Shown here: positions 11,085-19,721 of the stretch, piece by piece
Layout: each line of letters opens with the position of its first letter
How positions within the stretch are numbered: position 1 is the stretch's first letter
Source: Streptacidiphilus sp. PB12-B1b
GTDB taxonomy: Bacteria; Actinomycetota; Actinomycetes; Streptomycetales; Streptomycetaceae
Direction: 5' to 3'
Assembly (NCBI RefSeq): GCF_014084125.1
Contig: NZ_CP048405.1
Location: 6,138,001-6,202,000 of the forward strand
Length of the DNA: 64,000 nucleotides
Program-made: the position numbers and the translations under genes
The notes under the pieces: model-generated
What the model was told of the DNA's origin: nothing
The model's database searches: none
What the model saw: only the letters and a program-made list of their open reading frames with translations

Positions 11085-13298
11085 TCAGCGGCTGCGCGGG
11101 GGCGGCGCCGAGGCGTCGATGGCCGCCAGCGAGCGGCGCACCTGGTTGCGGTCGGTGGTGAACCAGAAGTCCGGCATGGACGAGCGGAAGAACCCGCCGT
11201 AGCGGGCCGTGGCCAGCCGGGAGTCCAGCACCGCGACCACCCCCCGGTCGTCCGCCGCCCGGATCAGCCGCCCTGCGCCCTGCGCCATCAGCAGCGCCGC
11301 ATGGGTCGCCGCCACGGCCATGAAGCCGTTGCCGCCGTGCTGTTCGACGTCCCGCTGGCGGGCGCTCATCAGCGGGTCGTCCGGCCGGGGGAAGGGGATC
11401 CGGTCCATGACCACCAGCTGGCAGGCCGAGCCGGGGACGTCCACGCCCTGCCACAGCGACAGCGTGCCGAACAGGCAGCTCTCGGCGGAGGCCGAGAAGG
11501 TCTTGATCAGTTCGCCCAGGGTGTCCTCGCCCTGGAGCAGGATCTCCCCGGGGACACGCTCGCGCAGCGCCTCGGCGGCCGCCTGCGCGGCCCGCATCGA
11601 GGAGAACAGCCCCAGGGTGCGGCCGCCGGCGGCCTGGATCAGCTCGGCCAGCTCGTCCAGCATGGCTGGGCGGTCCGGCTCGCGGCCGGGCGGCGGCAGG
11701 TGCTTGGCGACGTACAGGATGCCCTGCCGGGGGTAGTCGAACGGCGAGCCGACGTCCATCGCCCGCCACAGCGGCACCGGCTCGCCCGCGCCGGACAGGC
11801 CGGGGGCCGCGGCGGGAGCCTGGGCGCGGTCGTCCGGGAGCCGGCCGTCCGGGCCGAGGCCCAGCGACAGCGCCACGCCGGTGAAGTCGCCGCCGAGCTT
11901 GAGCGTGGCCGAGGTCAGCACCACCGAGCGCTCCTTGTAGAGGCTCTCCCGCAGCAGCCCGGAGACGCTCAGCGGGGCGACCCGCAGCGAGGCCGCTCCG
12001 GGGCCGAAGCGGTCCCGGTCCTCGATCCACAGCACGTCGTACTCGGAGCCCTCCAGCATCCGGTCGGCGGTGTCGTGGATGTTCTCCACCGAGGCCAGGG
12101 CCTGCTTGCGGACGGCGTCCTCGTCGCTGACGCCCTTGTCGCGGATCTCGCCGATGGAGGTGATCACCGCACGGGACGCCTCGCGGATCGCGGCGACGGC
12201 GTAGCCGATGTTCTCCGGCAGCTCCTCCAGACGGCCGGGCTGGGCGATCTCCATCAGGCCGTGGTAGTTCTCGGCGGCGGCCTGGAGCGCGTCCACGGCC
12301 TTCTCGTTGGCCAGCTTCGCGGCCCGCTTGACCGCCCGGTTGACCGCCCCGGTGGTGAGCTCGGCGGTGGCGATCCCGGTCACCCGCGAGACCAGCTCGT
12401 GCGCCTCGTCCACGATCAACAGCTCGTGCTCGGGCAGGACCGGCGCGCCCTCCAGGGCGTCGATGGCGAGCAGCGCGTGGTTGGTGACCACCACGTCCGC
12501 CAGCTTGGCGCGCTCGCGCGCGGCCTCGGCGAAGCACTCGCCGCCGTAGGGGCACTTGCCGGCGCCCAGGCACTCCCGGGAGCTGACCGACATCTGCGCC
12601 CAGGCCCGGTCGGAGACGCCCGGGGACATGTCGTCGCGGTCGCCGGACTCGGTCTCGTCGGCCCAGTCGCGCAGGCGCAGGATGTCCTTGCCGAGCTTGC
12701 TGCTGGGGCCGCCCAGGGCCTCGGCCGGATCGAACAGGCCCTCGCCCTCGTCGCTCGGCGCGCCCTCGTGCACCCGGTGCAGGCAGAGGTAGTTGGAGCG
12801 CCCCTTGAGCATGGCGAACTGCGGGCGGCGGCGCAGCTGCGGCCGCAGTGCCTCGACCGTGCGCGGCAGGTCCCGCTCCACCAGCTGCCGTTGCAGGGCC
12901 AGGGTGGCGGTGGCGACCACCACCCGGTCGCCGTGCGCCAGCGCCGGGACGAGGTAGGCGAGGGACTTGCCGGTGCCGGTGCCCGCCTGGACCAGCAGCT
13001 GTTCGCCGGAGTCGACGGCGGCGGCGACGGCCTCGGCCATGGCCACCTGCCCGGGGCGCTCCACGCCCCCGACCGAGGTCACGGCGGCGTGCAACAGCTC
13101 CCGCAGGCGCGACCCCGGCACGGCCTGCGGCCGGTCCGCGCCGCCGCCCGGAATCCCGTCCGGATTCTCGTCCGGATGCCCTTCAGCCGCCGGGGAGTTG
13201 TCCTCGGGACCGGCCTCGGCGGGGGCCGCGTCCGAGGGATCGTCGAGGGGGTCGGCTGAGGGTTCGGGGGCGGTGCCCCGAGAAGGCAGAGTAGTCAT
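11085..13298 (-). CDS. dinG: DinG/XPD-type ATP-dependent DNA helicase
   Basis: A superfamily 2 5'-3' helicase of the DinG/YoaA family, linked to damage response and R-loop or structured-DNA processing. Walker A is VQAGTGTGKSLAYL (about residue 109), with DEAHEL as Walker B (about residue 295). Between them lie four cysteines typical of an iron-sulfur cluster (CLHRVHEG, then CLGAGKCPYGGEC). C-terminal helicase motifs include FGTLSLWQGVDVPG and QGAGRLIR. The 737-residue length fits. The gene is convergent with lexA. It starts 39 bp after the nitrilase-like gene on the same strand, so it may be read from the siderophore operon transcript or from its own promoter. No SOS box is seen directly in front of it. 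Confidence 0.92.
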   Translation of the reverse strand: MTTLPSRGTAPEPSADPLDDPSDAAPAEAGPEDNSPAAEGHPDENPDGIPGGGADRPQAVPGSRLRELLHAAVTSVGGVERPGQVAMAEAVAAAVDSGEQLLVQAGTGTGKSLAYLVPALAHGDRVVVATATLALQRQLVERDLPRTVEALRPQLRRRPQFAMLKGRSNYLCLHRVHEGAPSDEGEGLFDPAEALGGPSSKLGKDILRLRDWADETESGDRDDMSPGVSDRAWAQMSVSSRECLGAGKCPYGGECFAEAARERAKLADVVVTNHALLAIDALEGAPVLPEHELLIVDEAHELVSRVTGIATAELTTGAVNRAVKRAAKLANEKAVDALQAAAENYHGLMEIAQPGRLEELPENIGYAVAAIREASRAVITSIGEIRDKGVSDEDAVRKQALASVENIHDTADRMLEGSEYDVLWIEDRDRFGPGAASLRVAPLSVSGLLRESLYKERSVVLTSATLKLGGDFTGVALSLGLGPDGRLPDDRAQAPAAAPGLSGAGEPVPLWRAMDVGSPFDYPRQGILYVAKHLPPPGREPDRPAMLDELAELIQAAGGRTLGLFSSMRAAQAAAEALRERVPGEILLQGEDTLGELIKTFSASAESCLFGTLSLWQGVDVPGSACQLVVMDRIPFPRPDDPLMSARQRDVEQHGGNGFMAVAATHAALLMAQGAGRLIRAADDRGVVAVLDSRLATARYGGFFRSSMPDFWFTTDRNQVRRSLAAIDASAPPPRSR

Positions 13299-13337
13299 GG
13301 CCTGCCCAGGGTAGACGCAGCCGCTGACATCCTGAGA

Positions 13338-14171
13338 TCAGCCGAGCGTGTGGCTGCTGCGCGCGCGCCGGGGCGCGGTCAGCGAGGGGTCGTTCAGCAC
13401 CGGCTCCTCGGCGCGGACCGCCGCCAGGACGGCCGGGTCGAGCCGCGCGGTGGCCAGCCCGGGGTCGTCGCTGCCCGCGTCGGCGAGCAGGCCGCCGTCG
13501 GGGCCCCAGACCGCGCTGCCGCCGCAGCCCTGGTACGGGCCGGAGCGGCCGCTGTGGTTGGCCAGCACGGTGTAGCAGGTGTTGTCGAGGGCCCGGGCCG
13601 GGAAGACCACGGCCCGCTGCCGGGCCCCGCCGCCGCGCCCGAACATCGCACCGACCAGGTAGGCGTCGCAGCCGTCCAGGGCGGCGGCGCGGGCGTGCTC
13701 GGGGAAGCCGCTGTCCCAGCAGATGCCGAGGCCCAGCCGCCAGCCGTCGAGGGTGAGGGTGCAGCCCCGGCTGCCGGGGGCGAATCCGGCGGCCCGCTCG
13801 GCGGGGGTGGCGTGCTGCTTGTCGTACCGGGCGGCGGGGCGGCCGGTACGGTCCAGGACCAGGGCGGAGATGTGCAGCGCGCCGGTGTCGGCGTCCCGGG
13901 CGGGCGTCCCGACCACGACCGCGGTGCGGGTCTGCGCGCAGGCGGCGGCCAGGGCGTCCAGCCGGGGGTCGTCGGCGGCCGGGGCGAGCCGGTCGGGGTC
14001 GGCGGCGACCGCGGGCAGTTCGTAGCCGGTGAGGAACAGCTCGGGCAGGACCACCAGGTCCGCGCCCCGGTCGGCGGCGCGGCGCAGCAGCGCGGCGGCG
14101 GTGGCGGCGTTGGCGGCGACGTCGAGCGGGGCGCAGGCGGCCTGGGCGGCGGTGACGGTGAGGGCGTCCAT
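13338..14171 (-). CDS. Carbon-nitrogen hydrolase (nitrilase superfamily)
   Basis: An amidase-type enzyme with the Glu-Lys-Cys triad: Glu in LPELFLTGYE (about residue 44), Lys in RYDKQHATPAE (about residue 115) and Cys in LGICWDSGFPE (about residue 149). At 277 residues it is a single-domain member, cytoplasmic, and cleaves a carbon-nitrogen bond in an unknown substrate. It starts 6 bp after the stop of the siderophore N-hydroxylase, so it is almost certainly co-transcribed with the siderophore genes. It might process or recycle an amide intermediate or siderophore, but that is inference from position alone. Confidence 0.88.
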   Translation of the reverse strand: MDALTVTAAQAACAPLDVAANAATAAALLRRAADRGADLVVLPELFLTGYELPAVAADPDRLAPAADDPRLDALAAACAQTRTAVVVGTPARDADTGALHISALVLDRTGRPAARYDKQHATPAERAAGFAPGSRGCTLTLDGWRLGLGICWDSGFPEHARAAALDGCDAYLVGAMFGRGGGARQRAVVFPARALDNTCYTVLANHSGRSGPYQGCGGSAVWGPDGGLLADAGSDDPGLATARLDPAVLAAVRAEEPVLNDPSLTAPRRARSSHTLG

Positions 14172-14177
14172 GGGCCG

Positions 14178-15596
14178 TCAGCGTAGTGGTGCCTGGGGCA
14201 CCAGCTCCGGGCCGGGCCGGGCGGTGCCCGGTCGGCCCGGGGTGCGGTGCCGGGGCGGGCCGAAGGTGGTCCAGGCGGTGCGCCCGGGCAGCCGGTGGAC
14301 GGTCCGCCCGGCGACGGCGTTCAGGATGACGGCGGCGCGGTGGGCGCCCAGGCCCAGGTCGGGGGTGCCGACGCCGTGGGTGTGCAGTTCGGCGTTCTGC
14401 ACGTACAGCCCGGCGGTGACGTCGGGGCGCAGCCCGACCCGGTGGTCCAGGCCGACCCGGTAGCGGCCCTGGTCGTCCCAGTCGACCAGGTCGGCCAGCG
14501 GGTCGAGCAGGGCGGGGCGGCGGGCGGCGTAGCCGGTGGCCAGGACCAGGGCATCGGTGCGCACGGTGTGGGCGGCCCCGGTCTGCCGGTGCCGGCAGTG
14601 CAGTTCCAGGCCGCCGTCGGCCCCGGCGCGGGCGCCGCGCACCTCGGTGCCGGGCAGGATCTCGGCGTCGGCCGGGGCGCCGCCGGTGGTGCGCTCGTAC
14701 AGGGCGGCGTGGATCTCGGCCAGGGTCTCGGCGCTGGCGGCCTTGTAGAGCTGCCACTGCTCGGGGACGAGCCGGTCGCGGACGTCCTGGGGCAGGGCGT
14801 GGAAGTAGCGGGTGTAGTCGGGGGTGAAGTGCTCCAGGCCCAGCTTGGAGTACTCCATCGGGGCGATGGCGGGGGTGCGGGTGATCCAGCGCAGGTGCTG
14901 TTCCGGCAGGTCGCCGCGGGTGCGCAGCAGGTCCAGGAAGACTTCGGCGCCGGACTGGCCGGAGCCCAGGACGCTGATGTCGGCGGCGGAGGACAGGGCG
15001 TGCCGGACGTGCAGGTACTCCTCGGCGTGGTGCACCAGCCCGCTGCGATGCAGCTCGCGCAGGGCGGGCGGGACCACCGGCTCGGTGCCGACGCCGAGGA
15101 CCAGGTTCCGCGCGGCCACCCGGGCGCCGTCCGGCAGGGCGACCCGGAACACCCCGGCCCGGCCGTCCCAGGAGACGGCCTGGACCGGGCTGCCGAAGCG
15201 GCAGTGCGGCAGCTGCTGGGAGACCCAGCGGCAGTAGTGCTCGTACTCGCGCCGGGAGAGGTGGCTCTGCTCGCTGAAGTAGAACGGGAACAGCCGGTCG
15301 TGGGCGCGCAGGTAGGCCAGGAAGGACCAGCGGCTGGTCGGGTCCACCAGGCTGACCAGGTCGGCCAGGAAGGGCACCTGCATCCGCGCGCCGTCCAGCA
15401 GCAGCCCCGGGTGCCAGCTGAACTGCGGCTTGGCCTCGAGGAAGAGGCTGCGCAGCCCGGGGACGCCGTCGGCGAGCGCCGCGAGCGAGAGGTTGAACGG
15501 ACCGAGGCCGACGCCGACCAGGTCGTACGGAGCGGGGGCGTCGGCGGGGCCGGGGGCGGCCGGGGTGCGGGGCGCGGCGGGCGTGGGCTCGGGCAT
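14178..15596 (-). CDS. Siderophore diamine N-hydroxylase (lysine/ornithine N-monooxygenase family)
   Basis: An FAD- and NADPH-dependent N-hydroxylase that turns a primary amine into the hydroxylamine of a hydroxamate. The FAD site is GVGLGPFNLSLA (about residue 28), the NADPH site VLGSGQSGAEVFLD (about residue 207), and the conserved LATGY is near residue 347. FSWHPGLLLDGARMQ and the MEYSKLGLEHFTPDY region match the IucD/AlcA/RhbE family. Given the diamine-forming genes upstream, 1,3-diaminopropane is the likely substrate, not lysine. The start is the ATG of MPEPTPAA, 106 bp after the acyltransferase stop. The long Pro/Ala N-terminus (about 22 residues) is not conserved. Confidence 0.92.
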   Translation of the reverse strand: MPEPTPAAPRTPAAPGPADAPAPYDLVGVGLGPFNLSLAALADGVPGLRSLFLEAKPQFSWHPGLLLDGARMQVPFLADLVSLVDPTSRWSFLAYLRAHDRLFPFYFSEQSHLSRREYEHYCRWVSQQLPHCRFGSPVQAVSWDGRAGVFRVALPDGARVAARNLVLGVGTEPVVPPALRELHRSGLVHHAEEYLHVRHALSSAADISVLGSGQSGAEVFLDLLRTRGDLPEQHLRWITRTPAIAPMEYSKLGLEHFTPDYTRYFHALPQDVRDRLVPEQWQLYKAASAETLAEIHAALYERTTGGAPADAEILPGTEVRGARAGADGGLELHCRHRQTGAAHTVRTDALVLATGYAARRPALLDPLADLVDWDDQGRYRVGLDHRVGLRPDVTAGLYVQNAELHTHGVGTPDLGLGAHRAAVILNAVAGRTVHRLPGRTAWTTFGPPRHRTPGRPGTARPGPELVPQAPLR

Positions 15597-15702
15597 GGGC
15601 GGCGGGGTCTCTCTCGGGCGGCTCTGGACGAAACGGGGGCGGCGGGCGGGCTTCGGCGGGGTGCGGGCTTCGGCGGGCGGGCTCGGCGGGGGGTGGACCG
15701 GT

Positions 15703-16380
15703 TCAGTGGCGGTCGTGGACCAGCAGGGCCGCGTGCTTGCCGGGCAGCGGCAGGTCCCGGTCGTAGCGGAAGCCCGCCTTGAGGAACGCCCGGATCGAGG
15801 GGACGTTGCGGACGTCCGGCTCGGCGACCACGCGCCGGGCGAAGTGCCGTTCGCGCAGCGCCCGTTCGGCCACGGCCCGGATCAGCACCCCGCCGGTGCC
15901 CCGGCCGCGCTGCTGGGGCGGGCCGAGCAGCAGGTGCACGCCGGTGTCGTGCGGGCGGGCCGGGTAGTGCCGGGCGATGGGGTCGAGGTCGGCCCGGTAG
16001 ATCTCCCAGTAGCTCATCGGCGTGCCGTCGAGCAGGCCCAGGCAGGGCACGCTGCGGCCGTCCCCGTCGAGCTGGGACTGGATATGACGCTCCGTCAACT
16101 CCGCTGGCCCGGACAGTTCCCAGAAGGCGGCGACGACCGGGTCGTTCATCCACTGCAGCAGCAGCCGCAGATCGCGCGGCAGCCGCACCGGCTGCAGCCG
16201 GAACGCGCCGAGCCGGGTCTCCATGACGCCCCAGCGGGCCACGCCGTCCAGCAGGTCCGCGCCCTGGCGGCGCAGGGCGGGCAGCGGCCGGCGCGGCGCC
16301 TGCGCGCGCGGCTCCTGCGCGGGGAAGGCCGGCGGGTGCGGCGCGTCGAGGGAGCCGTGCGGGCGGTGCCGGTGGTTCAC
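15703..16380 (-). CDS. Siderophore hydroxylamine N-acyltransferase (GNAT, RhbD/IucB-like)
   Basis: Acetylates or acylates the N-hydroxy-diamine to form the hydroxamate. The central WMNDPVVAAFWELSG and QLDGDGRSVPCLG, followed by HLLLGPPQQRGRGTG (acyl-CoA loop) and EPDVRNVPSIRAFLKAGF, are typical of the Acetyltransf_8 group used in hydroxamate siderophores. The GTG start overlaps the stop of the synthetase gene (GTGA), so the two are translationally coupled. The protein is 225 residues; the first 50 or so are poorly conserved, and an internal start near the MET of GVMETRLG is possible. Confidence 0.87.
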   Translation of the reverse strand: MNHRHRPHGSLDAPHPPAFPAQEPRAQAPRRPLPALRRQGADLLDGVARWGVMETRLGAFRLQPVRLPRDLRLLLQWMNDPVVAAFWELSGPAELTERHIQSQLDGDGRSVPCLGLLDGTPMSYWEIYRADLDPIARHYPARPHDTGVHLLLGPPQQRGRGTGGVLIRAVAERALRERHFARRVVAEPDVRNVPSIRAFLKAGFRYDRDLPLPGKHAALLVHDRH

Positions 16381-18245
16381 GGGGTCGCCCCGGCGGCCTG
16401 GCGGGGGTGCCGGTCGGCGCTGCGGGCACCGGCGGCGGACGCGCCGGGGGCGAGCGGGTTGGCGAGGGCCACGTACACGGACTGGGTCTCGACCGGGCCG
16501 ACCAGCTCGTCCAGGCCGCGCAGCCGGGTGAGCAGGTTGGCCTTGCAGGGCAGCGTGGGCGCGTCCAGCAGCAGCTCCGGCAGGCGCGAGCCGGTGGCCG
16601 CGGCGGCCGGGCCGCCGAGGAACCGGCGCAGCGCGGCCAGCAGGACCCGCTCGTCCACCAGGCCCTGCGCGCCGAACGCGCCGACCAGGCCGAGCAGGTG
16701 GTTGACGCCGAGGTAGTAGCCGAAGCGCTCGTCGGCGACCCGGTCGGGGACGAAGGTGTCGCTGAGCGCGCCCAGGCCGGGCAGCCGGGAGCGCAGCGCC
16801 TCGGTGTGCGACGCGCGGAAGTAGTAGCCCTGGTTGTCGCGGTAGCGCCCGCCGACGGGCCAGCCCTGGGCGTCCAGCAGCACCAGGCTGTTCTGCTGGT
16901 GCGCTTCGAGGGCGATCCCGGCCCGGCCGTCGAGCCAGAGCAGCGGCAGGACCACGGCGTCGAGGTAGCGCAGGAACCACTCGGCGCAGACGGTGGCCGC
17001 CGGGCGGCCGGTGCGGTCGGCGAGCGCCTGGACCAGGCCGCCCAGGCGGGAGCGGGTGGGCGTGCCGGAGACCAGCCCGGCGACGCAGTGCACGCGCTCC
17101 CGGGGGCCGAAGGGGTTCTGCCGGACGACGGTGTCCAGGCCGGGCACCGGCCCGGCGGCCAGGCCGGCGGCGGGCAGGCCGGAGGCAGCGGGCCCGGTGC
17201 CGGGCAGGTCCGCGCCGATCCAGGCCGGGTCGCGGACGATGTCGAACGCCGGGTGCGCCGCGTGCCACTCCCGGCCGAGGCCGGACTCCAGCAGCCGGTG
17301 CACCTCCAGCCCCCGGTGCAGCTCCTTGCGCAGGTTCTCCCGGCGGGAGTTGGTGATGGCCAGGCCCAGCGACAGCTTCAGCATCCAGGGCGAGTCGGGC
17401 CGGTAGACCGTGCGCACCGAGGAGGTCGGGTACCACAGCGGGCCGTGCGGGCCGAGGTCATGCAGCTGCCCGGCGTCCAGTAGCGCTCGGACGTCGGGCC
17501 GGTGCGCCAGCTCGCGGGCCTGCCAGGGGTGCAGCGGCAGGGCGACGGTGCCCGGCGGCAGTTCCGGGGCGAGCGCGGCGGTGACGGCGGCGGCGTCCTG
17601 CGGCAGGGCGGAGTCCCCGGCGGCGAGTTCGGCCGCCACGGCGAACCAGTGCAGCGGGTGCGCGCCGCGCAGCTCGGGCGAGTAGGCGGCGGTCTCGGCC
17701 TCGCCGAGGCCCTCCCGGCTCTTGGGCGCGGGGTGCAGCGGATGGCCGAGCAGCAGGTCCTGCTCGGACGCCAGGAAGGGCGTGGTGCCGGGCGCGGGCA
17801 GCGGCGCGTCCCGGCGGTCGGCGATGAAGCGGGCGGTGCGGCGCACCGAGTCGGCGACCCGCCCGGCGAGTTCGGCGGTGTGGCGGGGGGAGCCGGCGTC
17901 GGTGCCCCGGCCTCGGGCGAGCAGGGCTGCGACGGTGACCGCGTCCACCGGGTGGCCCGGGCCGGGGCCGGAGTCGGGCCGCAGCCGGGCCCGGCCGAAG
18001 CGGTGCCAGCCGCTGGGCGACCAGTGCCGGACGGGCACGGTGAGCCGCAGGCCGTCGCCGAGGGCGAGGGTGAGCAGGCCGCCGGGCGGCTCGCCGAGGC
18101 CGGTCTCGCGGACCCAGCAGCGCAGCAGGTTCTCGGTTCCGGCGCAGTCGGCGGCGACGGCCGGGTCCGGGTGCAGCAGCGGGTCCTCGGAGTCGCCCGC
18201 GTCCCGGGCCTGGGCGGGGAGTCCGCTGGCGGCGGCAGTGCTCAC
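16377..18245 (-). CDS. IucA/IucC-family NRPS-independent siderophore synthetase
   Basis: Uses ATP to join a carboxylate (usually citrate) to a hydroxamate-bearing amine. Family motifs are EQDLLLGHPLHPAPKSREG (about residue 158), LPLHPWQ, SSVRTVYRP, KLSLGLAITNSRRENL and IALEAHQQNSLV. The C-terminal FerrIC-like fold is present (FGYYLGVNHLL). The 622 residues make a complete enzyme. The GTG start abuts the TAA stop of the decarboxylase, with AGAGGAG inside the end of that gene. Only one synthetase is encoded in the cluster, while rhizobactin and aerobactin clusters carry two; it may act twice, or a second enzyme may be elsewhere. Confidence 0.94.
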   Translation of the reverse strand: MSTAAASGLPAQARDAGDSEDPLLHPDPAVAADCAGTENLLRCWVRETGLGEPPGGLLTLALGDGLRLTVPVRHWSPSGWHRFGRARLRPDSGPGPGHPVDAVTVAALLARGRGTDAGSPRHTAELAGRVADSVRRTARFIADRRDAPLPAPGTTPFLASEQDLLLGHPLHPAPKSREGLGEAETAAYSPELRGAHPLHWFAVAAELAAGDSALPQDAAAVTAALAPELPPGTVALPLHPWQARELAHRPDVRALLDAGQLHDLGPHGPLWYPTSSVRTVYRPDSPWMLKLSLGLAITNSRRENLRKELHRGLEVHRLLESGLGREWHAAHPAFDIVRDPAWIGADLPGTGPAASGLPAAGLAAGPVPGLDTVVRQNPFGPRERVHCVAGLVSGTPTRSRLGGLVQALADRTGRPAATVCAEWFLRYLDAVVLPLLWLDGRAGIALEAHQQNSLVLLDAQGWPVGGRYRDNQGYYFRASHTEALRSRLPGLGALSDTFVPDRVADERFGYYLGVNHLLGLVGAFGAQGLVDERVLLAALRRFLGGPAAAATGSRLPELLLDAPTLPCKANLLTRLRGLDELVGPVETQSVYVALANPLAPGASAAGARSADRHPRQAAGATP

Positions 18246-19721
18246 TTAGGAGTGCTCCTCTTGTGCTCCGGCCGCGAGGACGAGCGCCAGCAGGCGGTCC
18301 ACGTCGGCTTCGGTGGTGTGCGGGTTGAGCAGGGTGAGCTTGAGCCGGACGCTGCCGTCGGCCAGCTCGGTGCGGCCGACGACGGCCTGACCGGCGGCGA
18401 GCAGGCGGCGGCGCAGCCCGGCGTTGACGGCGTCCGCCGGGGCGTCCGGGGTCTGCGGCAGGTACCGGAACAGCACGCTGGTGAGGACGGGTTCGGCGGT
18501 GAGCTCCAGCCGGGGCTCGGCGGCGATCCCGGCGGCGGCGTGGCGGGCCAGGTCGTGGCAGCGGTCGACCAGCGCGCCCAGGCCCGCGCGGCCCAGGGCG
18601 CGCAGGGTGACCGCGACCTTGAAGGCGTCCGGACGGCGGGTGGTGCGCAGCGAGCGGCCGAGCAGCGAGGTGTATCCGGCCTCCTCGTCGTCGGCCGGGT
18701 TGAGGTAGGCGGCGCGCTGCCCGAGCGGGGCCAGCAGCGCGGGATCGCGCACCAGCAGGGCTCCGGCGGCGACCGGCTGCCAGCCGAGCTTGTGCAGGTC
18801 CAGGCCGATGGTGTCGGCCAGCTCCAGCCCGTCCAGCAGCGGCGCCAGGCGGCGGGAGAACAGCGCGCCCGCGCCGTAGGCGGCGTCCACGTGCAGCCGG
18901 GTGCCGTGTCTGCGGGCGACGGCGGCGACCGCGCGCAGCGGGTCGACGGCGCCCCGGTCGGTGGTGCCCGCGGTGGCGACGACGGCGAGCGGCGGGCGGC
19001 CCTCGGCGCGGGCGTCGGCCAGGCCCCAGTCCAGGACGCGCGGGTCCATGCGGCCGTCGGGGGCGGTGTCGACCGGGACGACGGCGTCCGGGCCCAGCCC
19101 GAGCACGGCGGCGGCGCGGCCCACCGAGAAGTGGGCGTCGGCCGAGCAGTGGACGCTGAACCGGCCGCCGCGCTGCTGCTCGCGCGAGACCGCGTCCCGG
19201 GCCAGCAGCAGCGCGGTCAGGTTGGACTCGGAGCCGCCGGTGGTGAAGACGCCGGTACCGGAGGCGGGGAAGCCGACCAGCTCGACCAGGGTGCGCAGGA
19301 CGGCCAGTTCGACCGAGGTGGCGCCGGGGGCCTGGTCCCAGGAGTCCAGCGAGGGGTTGACGGCGGCCACGGCCAGGTCGGCGGCGACGGCGACGGCCAG
19401 CGGCGGCGCGTGCAGGTGGGCGGCGCAGGCGGGGTCGGCCGGGTCGGCGGCGGTGGCGGCCAGGGCCTCGGTGAGCAGCCGCAGGGCGTCCGGATCGCCG
19501 TGGTCGGGCAGCAGCGCGCCGGACGTGAGCAGCCCGGCGAGACCGGCGGCGACGGCGTCCGGGCCGCCTGCGGGCAGCGGGCCGCCGCGCCGGGCCGCTC
19601 CGGCGCCCAGGGCGTCCAGCACGGTGGCGACCAGCGGTGCGAGTGCCTGCGGGCCGTCGGCGCCGCCGGCCAGCGGTGGCAGCGGCGCGGGCGGTTCCTG
19701 GTCCGGGGTGCGGGCGGTCAT
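18246..19721 (-). CDS. PLP-dependent L-2,4-diaminobutyrate decarboxylase
   Basis: A group II PLP decarboxylase predicted to convert 2,4-diaminobutyrate to 1,3-diaminopropane. The PLP lysine is in IGLDLHKLGWQP. HVDAAYGAG supplies the cofactor-binding Asp, VVATAGTTDRGAVDP the preceding strand, and FTTGGSESNLTALL the substrate loop. The 491-residue length and strong match to the RhbB/Dat-Ddc partner type support the substrate. The ATG start overlaps the aminotransferase stop (ATGA). It is the second gene of the siderophore operon and needs the aminotransferase product. An aromatic or tyrosine decarboxylase role is less likely in this context. Confidence 0.88.
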   Translation of the reverse strand: MTARTPDQEPPAPLPPLAGGADGPQALAPLVATVLDALGAGAARRGGPLPAGGPDAVAAGLAGLLTSGALLPDHGDPDALRLLTEALAATAADPADPACAAHLHAPPLAVAVAADLAVAAVNPSLDSWDQAPGATSVELAVLRTLVELVGFPASGTGVFTTGGSESNLTALLLARDAVSREQQRGGRFSVHCSADAHFSVGRAAAVLGLGPDAVVPVDTAPDGRMDPRVLDWGLADARAEGRPPLAVVATAGTTDRGAVDPLRAVAAVARRHGTRLHVDAAYGAGALFSRRLAPLLDGLELADTIGLDLHKLGWQPVAAGALLVRDPALLAPLGQRAAYLNPADDEEAGYTSLLGRSLRTTRRPDAFKVAVTLRALGRAGLGALVDRCHDLARHAAAGIAAEPRLELTAEPVLTSVLFRYLPQTPDAPADAVNAGLRRRLLAAGQAVVGRTELADGSVRLKLTLLNPHTTEADVDRLLALVLAAGAQEEHS

